Notes under the pieces: model-generated
Told to the model about the DNA's origin: nothing
Seen by the model: only the letters and a program-made list of their open reading frames with translations
The model's database searches: none
Made by a program: the position numbers and the translations under genes
Shown here: piece by piece, positions 18,005 to 29,633 of the stretch
How positions within the stretch are numbered: the stretch's first letter is position 1
Layout: each line of letters starts with the position of its first letter
Source: Streptomyces rochei
GTDB taxonomy: Bacteria; Actinomycetota; Actinomycetes; Streptomycetales; Streptomycetaceae
NCBI GenBank assembly: GCA_002155895.1
Contig: MUMD01000165.1
Coordinates: forward strand, 1 to 38,522
Length of the DNA stretch: 38,522 bases
Direction: 5' to 3'

Positions 18005-18408
18005 AGGAGCAGCCGGCCCGCTCGCTGGTGCTCGACTCCGAGGCGCTTTCCCGACTCCTGCGCAACGACCGTGCAATGGCGGCTCGCATCGAAGCATCCC
18101 GACAGGCCGGTGTCCCCGTTCTCGTGTCCGCGCTGACCATCGTTGAAGCCGTCCACGGAAAGACCGATGTGTCGCGCTTGAAGTGGGTGCTCTCCCGGCT
18201 GCGAGTGGAACCGGTCAGCCAGGAGGACTCGCTGACCGCGGTAGGACTGCTGCGGGACGCAGGCGGGCTGCACGGGCACAAGTACGCGATTGACGCCCTC
18301 GTTGCCGCGCTCGCGCTTCGTGTCCCGGCCCCCGTGATCGTTCTGACCTCCGACCGCGATGACTGGTCGAAGCTCCGCGGGAGCCACGTGAGCATCAGAG
18401 AGGTGTGA
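18001..18408 (+). CDS. VapC-type PIN-domain toxin
   Basis: 135 residues, the usual size. The four PIN-domain acidic residues can be placed: D12 in LVLDSEAL, E49 in TIVEAVHG, D98 in YAIDALVA and D118 in LTSDRDDW. Such toxins are Mg-dependent RNases that cut tRNA or rRNA when the antitoxin is lost. The GTG start overlaps the antitoxin stop. The active site looks complete, so I expect a working toxin; the RNA target cannot be read from the sequence. Confidence 0.88.
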   Translation: MKEQPARSLVLDSEALSRLLRNDRAMAARIEASRQAGVPVLVSALTIVEAVHGKTDVSRLKWVLSRLRVEPVSQEDSLTAVGLLRDAGGLHGHKYAIDALVAALALRVPAPVIVLTSDRDDWSKLRGSHVSIREV

Positions 18409-18506
18409 GCACCGTCGGCTACTGGGCCCACCGGAGCAGGTCGGACGGCAGGCCCACACAAGTTGATGCTCTTCGTCCGACTCACCGCGCCAGGCGAGTG
18501 TCTCTG

Positions 18507-18525
18507 CGACGATCGATTCTCGTCG
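18507..18525. other. Short inverted repeat upstream of the RAMA-CBS gene
   Basis: CGACGA and TCGTCG are exact complements around a 7-nt loop, 28 nt before ATG 18554. It could be a weak terminator for the toxin gene or an operator. Otherwise I see nothing definite in 18409-18553. Confidence 0.3.
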
Positions 18526-18553
18526 GGTGGGAACGAACAAGGGGTGGGTACCG

Positions 18554-20050
18554 ATGTCGGAGTCGACCGTGGACGATGCCGAGGAGCTGACGACCGGACG
18601 GGCCTCCTATCTGATCGGCGGGCGACGGGTCCGGGTATCGGATCTTGTGGAGGCCGGCCTGCTCCCTGCGGGAACACAGCTCACGTTCCTGCGCCGGCGA
18701 TCGGGACAGGAGTACACCGCTTTCGTCACCGTGGACGGCAAGATCGAACTGCCCAACGGCCGACGGTTCCCCACCCCGTCGAAGGCGGCGGCCGCAGCCA
18801 CCGGACGAGGCCCCTTCGACGGCTGGACCGCCTGGCAGCTGCCCGACGGCACGCTGCTGGACGCGTTGCGACAGGAGTTTCTCGACGCGGCTGCCGAACC
18901 GCTGTCCGGCGAGGACTCTCCCGAGAACGGTTCGGCGGCTCGGCACGCCTGGCTGAAGGAGGCCCGGAAGAAGGCTGACACATCGACACCGATCACGCTT
19001 ACCGTCCGTAACCTCCTGGCGTGGTGGGGCGTGTCCCGACGCGGCTACCTGGTCACCGAGCAAGTAGCCGCGGAGCTGGCGAACCATGGGTTGTCCACGG
19101 TCCCGGACTTCGCGGCGGTCGGCCTCGACGACCGGGTCACCCTGACCGGGCCGCCCGTGGACACCGAGGACAGTCAGGATGCGGTGGCTGAGGACGAACC
19201 GAGGCCAGGGCGGCTGGTCGTCGGAACGCCCGGTGAGCCAGAAGCTGCGCCGCCGGAAAGCACTTCCTTGACCGCCGCTCCGCCGCCCAGCGCCTCCGTC
19301 GACGAGAAGAGCGGCGACGAGGACGAGCCCATACAGGGGCAGACGGTCGGTAACCTGCGCTCCGCCCTGGGAGGAGTGACATCGGTGAAGTCCTCGGCCA
19401 GCTTCGAGGAAGCGTTCACCAAGATGCGGCTCAACGGGTTCTCGCAGCTTCCGGTACTGAACGGGACTCGCAATCTCCAGGGCGCGGTCACGTGGGAATC
19501 CATGGCGCTGGCCCGCTACACGGACACCGAGGCGCCCTTCGCCCGCGCCATCGTCAAGGCCCACGCCGTCAGCTACGCGGATCACCTGATCGACGTCCTG
19601 CCGCATCTCGAACGGTTCGGCTTCGTCCTCGTGAAGAACCAGACCAACGAGATCGCCGGCATCGTCACCATTGCCGACGTGGCCGCTGAGTACGGTGCAA
19701 CGGCCAGGCCGTTTCTGCTCATCGGCGATCTGGATCGGCAATTGCGTCGGGTCATTTCGGAAGGACTCGACCTGGCGGACGTGATCGCGTTGTGCGACTC
19801 GGACGGTCGCCGCAAGCTCGCCTCGTTCAATCAGCTTTCCTTCGGCGACTACCAGCGCGTCCTGAGCAACCAGGAACAGTGGGACAAGCTGGGTTGGCCG
19901 CTGGACCGCAAGTCCTTCACGGACTGCCTCAATGAACTGCGTGAGGTTCGCAATGAACTCATGCACTTCAACGACAAGGACAAGGCCGGTGAAGCAGCCA
20001 TTCCGATGCTGCGCAACATGATCGACTTGCTGCGGGAACACGCGGGGTGA
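18554..20050 (+). CDS. RAMA-CBS protein with HEPN-like C-terminal motif
   Basis: 498 residues. Residues 14-110 look like a RAMA domain (VSDLVEAGLLPAGTQL, then the PTPSKAAAAATG and GWTAWQ region), a fold linked to reading modified DNA in restriction systems. Residues 145-200 are a small unrecognised domain (LLAWWGVSRRGYLV, then VPDF). A Pro/Glu-rich linker (200-260) leads to two CBS repeats (about 264-385), which usually bind adenosine nucleotides. The C-terminal helical region has REVRNELMHF with RNELMH at 466-471, the R-x4-6-H spacing of HEPN RNases. ATG 18554 has GGGGTGGG upstream. The gene stands alone after the toxin. I infer a defence sensor-effector. Confidence 0.75.
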   Translation: MSESTVDDAEELTTGRASYLIGGRRVRVSDLVEAGLLPAGTQLTFLRRRSGQEYTAFVTVDGKIELPNGRRFPTPSKAAAAATGRGPFDGWTAWQLPDGTLLDALRQEFLDAAAEPLSGEDSPENGSAARHAWLKEARKKADTSTPITLTVRNLLAWWGVSRRGYLVTEQVAAELANHGLSTVPDFAAVGLDDRVTLTGPPVDTEDSQDAVAEDEPRPGRLVVGTPGEPEAAPPESTSLTAAPPPSASVDEKSGDEDEPIQGQTVGNLRSALGGVTSVKSSASFEEAFTKMRLNGFSQLPVLNGTRNLQGAVTWESMALARYTDTEAPFARAIVKAHAVSYADHLIDVLPHLERFGFVLVKNQTNEIAGIVTIADVAAEYGATARPFLLIGDLDRQLRRVISEGLDLADVIALCDSDGRRKLASFNQLSFGDYQRVLSNQEQWDKLGWPLDRKSFTDCLNELREVRNELMHFNDKDKAGEAAIPMLRNMIDLLREHAG

Positions 20051-20079
20051 GCAGGGGCGTCGTTCGTCGGTGAGCTGAC

Positions 20080-20138
20080 GGCCCCGGAGGGGCCACACGT
20101 GGCGGGACGCGACGTGCGGCCCCCGCTCCGGTGCGGGG
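20080..20138. terminator. Two hairpins between convergent genes
   Basis: GGCCCC-GGA-GGGGCC (20080-20094) and CCCCGC-TCCGGT-GCGGGG (20121-20138) are exact stems between the RAMA-CBS gene and the deaminase gene. No T-run is present. They can terminate transcription from either side. Confidence 0.6.
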
Positions 20139-20152
20139 CGGTGGTTCGCCGA

Positions 20153-20656
20153 TCAGTAGTCGACGCGGTCGCTCTTGGCGAGCCAGGCGTCGAACGGCTG
20201 GGTGCGGTGGGGCAGGTCGAGGTGCTCGACGGACATGGGCCACAGCTCCTGCGGACGCTTCTCGAAGAGGTCGTAGAACTTGCGGTCGTCGAAGCCGGCC
20301 ACGGCGGCGTCGTGGCGGTCGGCGGAGTAGATCAGCCGGTCGACACGGGCCCACAGGGAGGAGGAGAGGCACATCGGGCAGGGCTCGCAGGACGTGACGA
20401 GGGTGCAGCCCTCCAGGCTGAAGGTGCCGAGCTGCCGGCAGGCGGCGCGGATGGCGCTGACCTCAGCGTGTGCGGTGGGGTCGAGGCTGGCGGTGACCTG
20501 GTTGTTGGCGAGCGCGACGACCTCGCCGTCCTTGGCGATGAGCGCGCCGAAGGGGCCGCCGCCGTTCGCGACGCTGGTGGTGGCCAGCTCGATCGCCTGG
20601 TTCATCCAGGCGCGCTCCTGCTCGCGGATGCCGGTCTCGGCGGTGTGGGTGGTCAT
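20153..20656 (-). CDS. Guanine deaminase-like nucleoside/base deaminase
   Basis: 167-residue deaminase of the cytidine/deoxycytidylate fold with the zinc site HAEVSAI and CEPCPMC. The GPFGA...DPTAHAEV pattern and the C-terminal AVAGFDD...PFDAWLAK segment match the bacterial GuaD group better than tRNA-specific TadA. GuaD converts guanine to xanthine, the substrate of xanthine dehydrogenase, and xdhABC lies just upstream on the same strand. GAGGAG 4 nt before ATG 20656 fixes the start; a longer open frame to 20863 lacks support. A 243-nt gap with a large hairpin separates it from xdhC, so it probably has its own promoter. Confidence 0.82.
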   Translation of the reverse strand: MTTHTAETGIREQERAWMNQAIELATTSVANGGGPFGALIAKDGEVVALANNQVTASLDPTAHAEVSAIRAACRQLGTFSLEGCTLVTSCEPCPMCLSSSLWARVDRLIYSADRHDAAVAGFDDRKFYDLFEKRPQELWPMSVEHLDLPHRTQPFDAWLAKSDRVDY

Positions 20657-20832
20657 GGCACTCCTCGGCTGGTGTGTGGTGGACCTGCGGCTGCAACCCG
20701 TAGGGGGAGTACACAGGCTGCTGGCCGGTAGCGGCCAGGGACCGAAGGCACGAACAACGAGCAGGCTGGTACCAGCGCTTCGTAGGTTCCCACAAACTCT
20801 ATTCAGGCTTGCCGCGCCGGCCGGCGCACATG

Positions 20833-20885
20833 CCGGAGGGGTGCCCCCGTCCGCGCGGTTCACGCGGGCGGGGGCACCCCTCCGG
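20833..20885 (-). terminator. Very long hairpin after xdhC
   Basis: Arms of 23 nt (20833-20855 and 20863-20885) pair along their whole length with a single G-U, around a 7-nt loop. It starts 14 nt past the xdhC stop and is the likely end of the xdhABC transcript. A perfect 14-nt palindrome (20814-20827) follows. Confidence 0.8.
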
Positions 20886-20899
20886 ACCGGTCCTGCGGG

Positions 20900-21709
<810 letters not shown>

Positions 21710-21710
21710 G

Positions 21711-25600
<3,890 letters not shown>

Positions 25601-25751
25601 GCCAGGCCTTCATTTCGGTTTCGGGCAGGACGATTCATCATGTTCGCCAATTCCAGGCAGCTTTCTGTGTTCGGACGCGCCACGCGGGGAAGAACGGGCG
25701 CACATCGACACGCGACGAGGGCATGCCGTGAAGTGAAGAAGGGGAAAACCC

Positions 25752-25773
25752 GAAAAGTGCCACGCGAGGGCAC
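25752..25773 (-). terminator. Hairpin with T-rich tail in the xdhA leader
   Basis: On the minus strand GTGCC-(7 nt)-GGCAC is followed at once by TTTTCGGGTTTT. It starts 14 nt after the stop of the short leader ORF and lies about 150 nt before xdhA. A 5-bp stem is modest, but a T-rich tail is rare in this genome type, and the place suits an attenuator. Confidence 0.4.
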
Positions 25774-25787
25774 AGCGGAACGGCTAC

Positions 25788-25865
25788 TCAGCAGCCGTGC
25801 GCGACCCGACCGGAAACCCAGACCGTACGGCGGGCGAGGCGACTCAGATCAGAGTTGGTGTTCAT
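25788..25865 (-). CDS. Short leader ORF upstream of xdhA
   Basis: 25 codons, ATG 25865 to TGA 25788, preceded by AAAGGAGG with 10 nt spacing, the strongest ribosome site in the neighbourhood. The peptide is basic (LARRTVW, then VSGRVAHGC) and ends in a single Cys just before the stop. No membrane helix or known domain. It points toward xdhA, 187 nt downstream. Short actinobacterial leader peptides with an Arg-rich middle and a Cys near the end are known upstream of sulfur-related genes; this is similar in style only. It could act by translation-coupled attenuation with the hairpin at 25757-25773. Confidence 0.5.
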   Translation of the reverse strand: MNTNSDLSRLARRTVWVSGRVAHGC

Positions 25866-26131
25866 CTGCCGGTCGCCTCCTTTCAAAGATTATGGGTCTG
25901 CCTCCTTCGCAAATTAGTGGCTGCGGTCACCCCGGTCAAGAGTTCGGGGACAAACTGCGGGACGAGATCTTCCGGGCCGGCCGATGACGGCCCGGACCCT
26001 CCCCAGGGTCTCCCCCTCGCAGGACACTTGACCGACGCACAACCGGGGAAGGACCCGGGGATGAGCCGGGAGAGTCCCCCGGAGGTTCGGGGACACCCGG
26101 GTGGCACCGATGCCGCCGGAGGGGGCGCGAC
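25866..26131. other. Structured divergent intergenic region
   Basis: The 531-nt gap between xdhA and the NB-ARC gene holds no full-size gene. This half contains a second copy of the leader-ORF ribosome site: GAAGGAGGCAGACC 20-30 nt upstream of GAAAGGAGGCGACC on the minus strand. On the plus side are an exact 8-bp stem TCCGGGCC/GGCCCGGA (25971-25996), a competing stem GACCCT/AGGGTC (25995-26010) and the palindrome CACCCGGGTG (26094-26103). These suggest a folded 5' leader for the NB-ARC gene. I see no convincing -35/-10 pair. Confidence 0.4.
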
Positions 26132-29100
26132 ATGCGGGACAGTCATCGGTCGGAGGCCGAGCGGCTGCTGAGGCGGGCCGTGGAGGAGGAGGTACGGCGC
26201 TCGGGGGGCCGCACGGACGGCACGGTGCTGCTGTCCCGGGCGCGCGGGTCGCTGGACGCGATGGCGGCCACCGCCGCCGAGGAGTACGAGGCGTACGTCC
26301 GGGCCCTCGACGAGGCGACGGCCGGACAGCTCACCTTCCGGCAGCGTTACGCCCGGGAGGGCGCGGGCACTCCCCTGCTGGTGGCCGCCGTGGCGGCGGT
26401 CGCCGCCGTGGTGGCCGACGTGGCCCTGGGCACCGGCACGGGCACCGCGGTGGGCGCGGGCGTAACCGTCGGGGTGGTCGGCGCCGCCGCGACCGTGGTG
26501 AAGGTGGTCGGGTCCCATCTGCCGGCCGCCCACCACCGCGCGGGGGCCGCCGGACAGCCCGGCGGGCCGGAGCAGCTGCGGCTGCAGTGGCTCACGGCGC
26601 TGGAGGTGCGCGGCATCCGCCCCTTCCTCGACCAGCAGCGGATGCTCGCCGCGTCCACCGGGCCGAAGAAGCAGCCCGGCCCCAAGCTGCGGGGCGCGGA
26701 CAAGAGCGCGGCGGCCCGCGGGCGCAACGCGCTGGAGCAGTCCTTCGCGCAGCTCCCGGAGCCGGAGGCCACCTTCGCGGGCCGGCGCCACGAGATGGCC
26801 CGGCTGCGGCAGTGGGTGCAGGCGGCCCGCGCGAGCACGCAGACCCTGCCGACGGTGGTGGTGCTGCACGGGGCGCCGGGCAGCGGACGTACGACGCTGG
26901 CGGTGCGGGCCGCCCACGAGCTGCGGGACCACTTCCGCGGGGCGTGCGTGGTGGATCTGCGCGGGGACGCCCCCGCCTCGGGCGGCGAGGCACCGCTGAG
27001 CACCCGCGACGCCCTGCTGCACCTGCTGAACCGGCTCGGGGCGCCCCGCGAGCAGCTGCTGTTCCGGGAGCGGGCCTCGGCGGCCCAGCAGGTCAAACGG
27101 CTCAGCGAGCTGTACCACCAGCATCTGACGGGCGTGCCGGTCACCGTCGTACTGGACGACGCCTGCGATCCGGAGCAGGTGCGCACACTGATCCCGGAGC
27201 GGTCGGACAGCCTGGTCCTGGTCACCGCGCGCGAGCCGCTCCGGCTGCCGCCCGACCTGCCGGCGCGGGTGTACGACCTGCCCGTCGGGGCGCTGGACGC
27301 GGCCGGCGCGGAGGAGCTGCTGGCCGCCTGCGCGCAGGACGCCTCGGGGCCCTACGACGCGGAAGCCTGCGACCGTGTCCGGGAGCTGTGCGGCGGGCTG
27401 CCGCTGGCGCTGCGCATCGCGGGGTCGTCGCTGGGCCCGCGTTCGCCGCGCGCCCTGGCGACCGACCTGGGCGCGTACGGGCCGGTGGAGCCGGCCGAGC
27501 GGGCGCTGTGGCTGCGCTACACCGACCAGCCGGAGGTCGCCCGCCGGCTGCTGCGCCGGCTGGCGCTGGCCGGGCGCACCTCGCTGGGCGCGCCGGCCGC
27601 CGCCGCGCTGCTGGCCACGGACGAGACGGAGGCGGCCCGGCAGCTGGCGGAGCTGGCGCGGGCGGGCCTGCTCGACCATGTGCGCGGCAGCCGGTACCGG
27701 CTGCACGACGTGGTGCGGGCCTTCGCCCGGGCCCGGCTCGCCGACGAGGAGGAGCCGGCCGAGCGGGCGGCGGCGCAGGAGCGGCTGATCGCGAACTACG
27801 CCGAGCTGGCCGACTCGGTGCTGCGCCTTGTCGACGGCAACATGTCGACCCGCTCGGACCGCTTCGGGCAGTACGGCTTCACCTCCCTGGACGAGGCGCT
27901 GCGCTGGCTGGACGACGAGTCGAGCTTCATCACGGCGACGCTCAGACACGCGGAGGGCGTGGACCAGGGCGCGGTGCTGAACCTGCTGGGAGCGCTGTGC
28001 GACTACTGCCTGCTCCGCGGCGACCTGTACCGGCTGGGCGAGATCAGCGAGCTGGCGCAGTCCGTGGACCAGGGGCTGCTGGTGCGTTCGGTGCAGTGGC
28101 GCACCGGTATCGCGGCGCGGCAGCTGGGTGAGCTGGACAAGGCGCGGACGACGCTCACCTCCGTGGTCGACCTGTACATGGAGGCCCACCACGACGCGGG
28201 GGCGGCCCGTGCCCTGTGCTCGCTGGGCATCACCCTGCACCACCAGGGCAACCTGACCGAGGCGGCGGCGAAGCTGCGGGAGGCGCTGGACCTCCAGGCA
28301 TCGCCCGAGCTGGCCACGGACCGCGCGTGGACCCTGCACGCGCTGGCGGCGGTGCAACGGGACCGGGCGCGGCTCGCGGAGGCCCTGGACCTGCTCACCG
28401 AGTCACTGGTGCTGCACCGGGCGGGCGAGTCGCTGCACGGCCAGGCGTGGGCCCACTTCCAGCTGGGCCAGCTCCACCTGCGCAGGGGCGACGTACCGGG
28501 CGCGGAGGCGGATCTGCGGGCGGCCCTGGAGCTGTACGGCCGCACCCAGGACGCCCGGGGCGAGGCGTGGGCGCTGACCCAGCTGGCGCGGGCGCGCCTG
28601 GTGGACGGCGACGCGTCCGAGGCGCTGGACGAGCTGCGGCGGGCGGCGGCCCGGCACCGGGAGAACGAGGACGCGCGCGGCGAGGCGTGGACGGTCTACT
28701 ACGTGGGCCAGGCGCTGGAGGAGACCGGCGACCTCGACCAGTCGGTCCGCGAGCTGGAGCGCTCCCGCACGATGTTCTCCCGGATGCGGGACGTGTACGG
28801 GCTGGCCTGCGCCCGGCACCACTCGGCCCGGGTGACCCGCGACCAGCGCGCCGCCCAGACCGGCTCGCTGCGCAACTCGGGCTTCGCCCGGCAGCTCCTG
28901 GTCGACGCGCGCGCCGACTTCCAGCGCATCGGCGTCGGACACGGGGAGGCGTGGACCTGCCTGGAGCTGGCGGTCGTGGACGCGGGCAACGCCCGTACCC
29001 AGCAGGCCCTGGCCCTGTGCGACGAGGCGGCGGCGCTCTTCGCGGCCTACGGCGACCGGCGGGGCGAGGACTGGGCCCGCTTCCTGCGCTGCACCCTGCT

Positions 29101-29344
29101 GCCGTACGCCGCTCCCGGCGGCGTGGAGGTCGGCACGGCGGTGGCGCAGGAGGAGCTGGCCCAGCTGTCCCGGGCCGGTCACCCGGTCCGGGACACCAAA
29201 CTGGACGACTACATCGGGGCCTACCGGCTCCTCCTGGAACGCGGCGTCCAGCTGGAGGCGGGCTGGCAGGCCTGGCGCCTGGGCATGGTCCCGAACCGTC
29301 AGGCCCGGGAGGTGATGGGAGTGGCGGTCACGGCCGAGCCGTGA
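26132..29344 (+). CDS. NB-ARC (STAND/NLR-like) protein with TPR repeats and altered P-loop
   Basis: 1070 residues. Order: charged helical N-terminus (1-78), a hydrophobic Ala/Val/Gly segment (79-128) long enough for one or two membrane helices, a linker with EAD-like charged helices, then NB-ARC: P-loop GAPGSGRT (247-254), Walker B VTVVLDDACD (337-346), VTAREPL, GLPLAL (422-427) and the MHD-like LHD (524-526). From about 545 on are TPR repeats (RGEAWALTQLARARL type). The P-loop Lys is Arg, so ATP handling may be altered. No SARP or HTH DNA-binding domain is present, so it is not an AfsR-type activator. GGAGGGGG lies 8 nt before ATG 26132. The ligand and output are unknown. Confidence 0.88.
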   Translation: MRDSHRSEAERLLRRAVEEEVRRSGGRTDGTVLLSRARGSLDAMAATAAEEYEAYVRALDEATAGQLTFRQRYAREGAGTPLLVAAVAAVAAVVADVALGTGTGTAVGAGVTVGVVGAAATVVKVVGSHLPAAHHRAGAAGQPGGPEQLRLQWLTALEVRGIRPFLDQQRMLAASTGPKKQPGPKLRGADKSAAARGRNALEQSFAQLPEPEATFAGRRHEMARLRQWVQAARASTQTLPTVVVLHGAPGSGRTTLAVRAAHELRDHFRGACVVDLRGDAPASGGEAPLSTRDALLHLLNRLGAPREQLLFRERASAAQQVKRLSELYHQHLTGVPVTVVLDDACDPEQVRTLIPERSDSLVLVTAREPLRLPPDLPARVYDLPVGALDAAGAEELLAACAQDASGPYDAEACDRVRELCGGLPLALRIAGSSLGPRSPRALATDLGAYGPVEPAERALWLRYTDQPEVARRLLRRLALAGRTSLGAPAAAALLATDETEAARQLAELARAGLLDHVRGSRYRLHDVVRAFARARLADEEEPAERAAAQERLIANYAELADSVLRLVDGNMSTRSDRFGQYGFTSLDEALRWLDDESSFITATLRHAEGVDQGAVLNLLGALCDYCLLRGDLYRLGEISELAQSVDQGLLVRSVQWRTGIAARQLGELDKARTTLTSVVDLYMEAHHDAGAARALCSLGITLHHQGNLTEAAAKLREALDLQASPELATDRAWTLHALAAVQRDRARLAEALDLLTESLVLHRAGESLHGQAWAHFQLGQLHLRRGDVPGAEADLRAALELYGRTQDARGEAWALTQLARARLVDGDASEALDELRRAAARHRENEDARGEAWTVYYVGQALEETGDLDQSVRELERSRTMFSRMRDVYGLACARHHSARVTRDQRAAQTGSLRNSGFARQLLVDARADFQRIGVGHGEAWTCLELAVVDAGNARTQQALALCDEAAALFAAYGDRRGEDWARFLRCTLLPYAAPGGVEVGTAVAQEELAQLSRAGHPVRDTKLDDYIGAYRLLLERGVQLEAGWQAWRLGMVPNRQAREVMGVAVTAEP

Positions 29345-29365
29345 CCGCGCCGGGTCCTGCCGTCC

Positions 29366-29400
29366 CACTCCCGTCGTCCGCCGCGAGGCAGACGGGAGTG
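29366..29400. terminator. Bidirectional hairpin
   Basis: CACTCCCGTC (29366-29375) and GACGGGAGTG (29391-29400) are exact complements with a 15-nt loop. It lies 22 nt after the NB-ARC stop and 14 nt from the end of the convergent small membrane gene. Confidence 0.72.
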
Positions 29401-29413
29401 TGACGACAGACCC

Positions 29414-29632
29414 TCAGCGCCGGTCGGACTCGACCCGCTCACCGCCGGGGGCCTCCGCCTCCTTGAAGTCCACCCTGCCCATGTGCCGGTTCATGGACTT
29501 CATCAGGCCCCACACCGCCAGAGCCATCACCGCGAAGACGATGAACCCGAGGACGCCGGGCGTGACCTTGTCCTCGTCCAGCTCGGCGAGGGTGACGAGG
29601 TGCGTCATTGCCATGCTTGCGCTTGCGCTCAT
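29414..29632 (-). CDS. Small single-helix membrane protein downstream of mca
   Basis: 72 residues. After a short polar start comes LDEDKVTPGVLGF, one membrane helix (about 28-46, VLGFIVFAVMALAVWGLM) and a basic segment KSMNRHMGRVDF, then a charged tail. I believe similar short proteins lie next to mca in other Streptomyces; no function is known. ATG 29632 is 1 nt after the mca stop. An in-frame ATG at 29641 overlapping mca is also possible and would add three residues. Same operon as mca. Confidence 0.72.
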   Translation of the reverse strand: MSASASMAMTHLVTLAELDEDKVTPGVLGFIVFAVMALAVWGLMKSMNRHMGRVDFKEAEAPGGERVESDRR

Positions 29633-29633
29633 G

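Noticed and set aside
20153-20656. tRNA adenosine deaminase TadA
   Set aside because: The C-terminal GFDD...PFDAW segment and the xdh neighbourhood fit a guanine deaminase better, though the fold is the same.
26132-26800. Amyloid-type motif at the NB-ARC protein N-terminus that could pair with the nucleosidase
   Set aside because: I found no N..VG...V..S.V pattern there; the hydrophobic part is Ala/Val-rich like membrane helices.
26132-29344. AfsR/SARP-type transcription activator
   Set aside because: NB-ARC and TPR parts are present, but there is no N-terminal winged helix or BTAD domain; the N-terminus is charged then hydrophobic.
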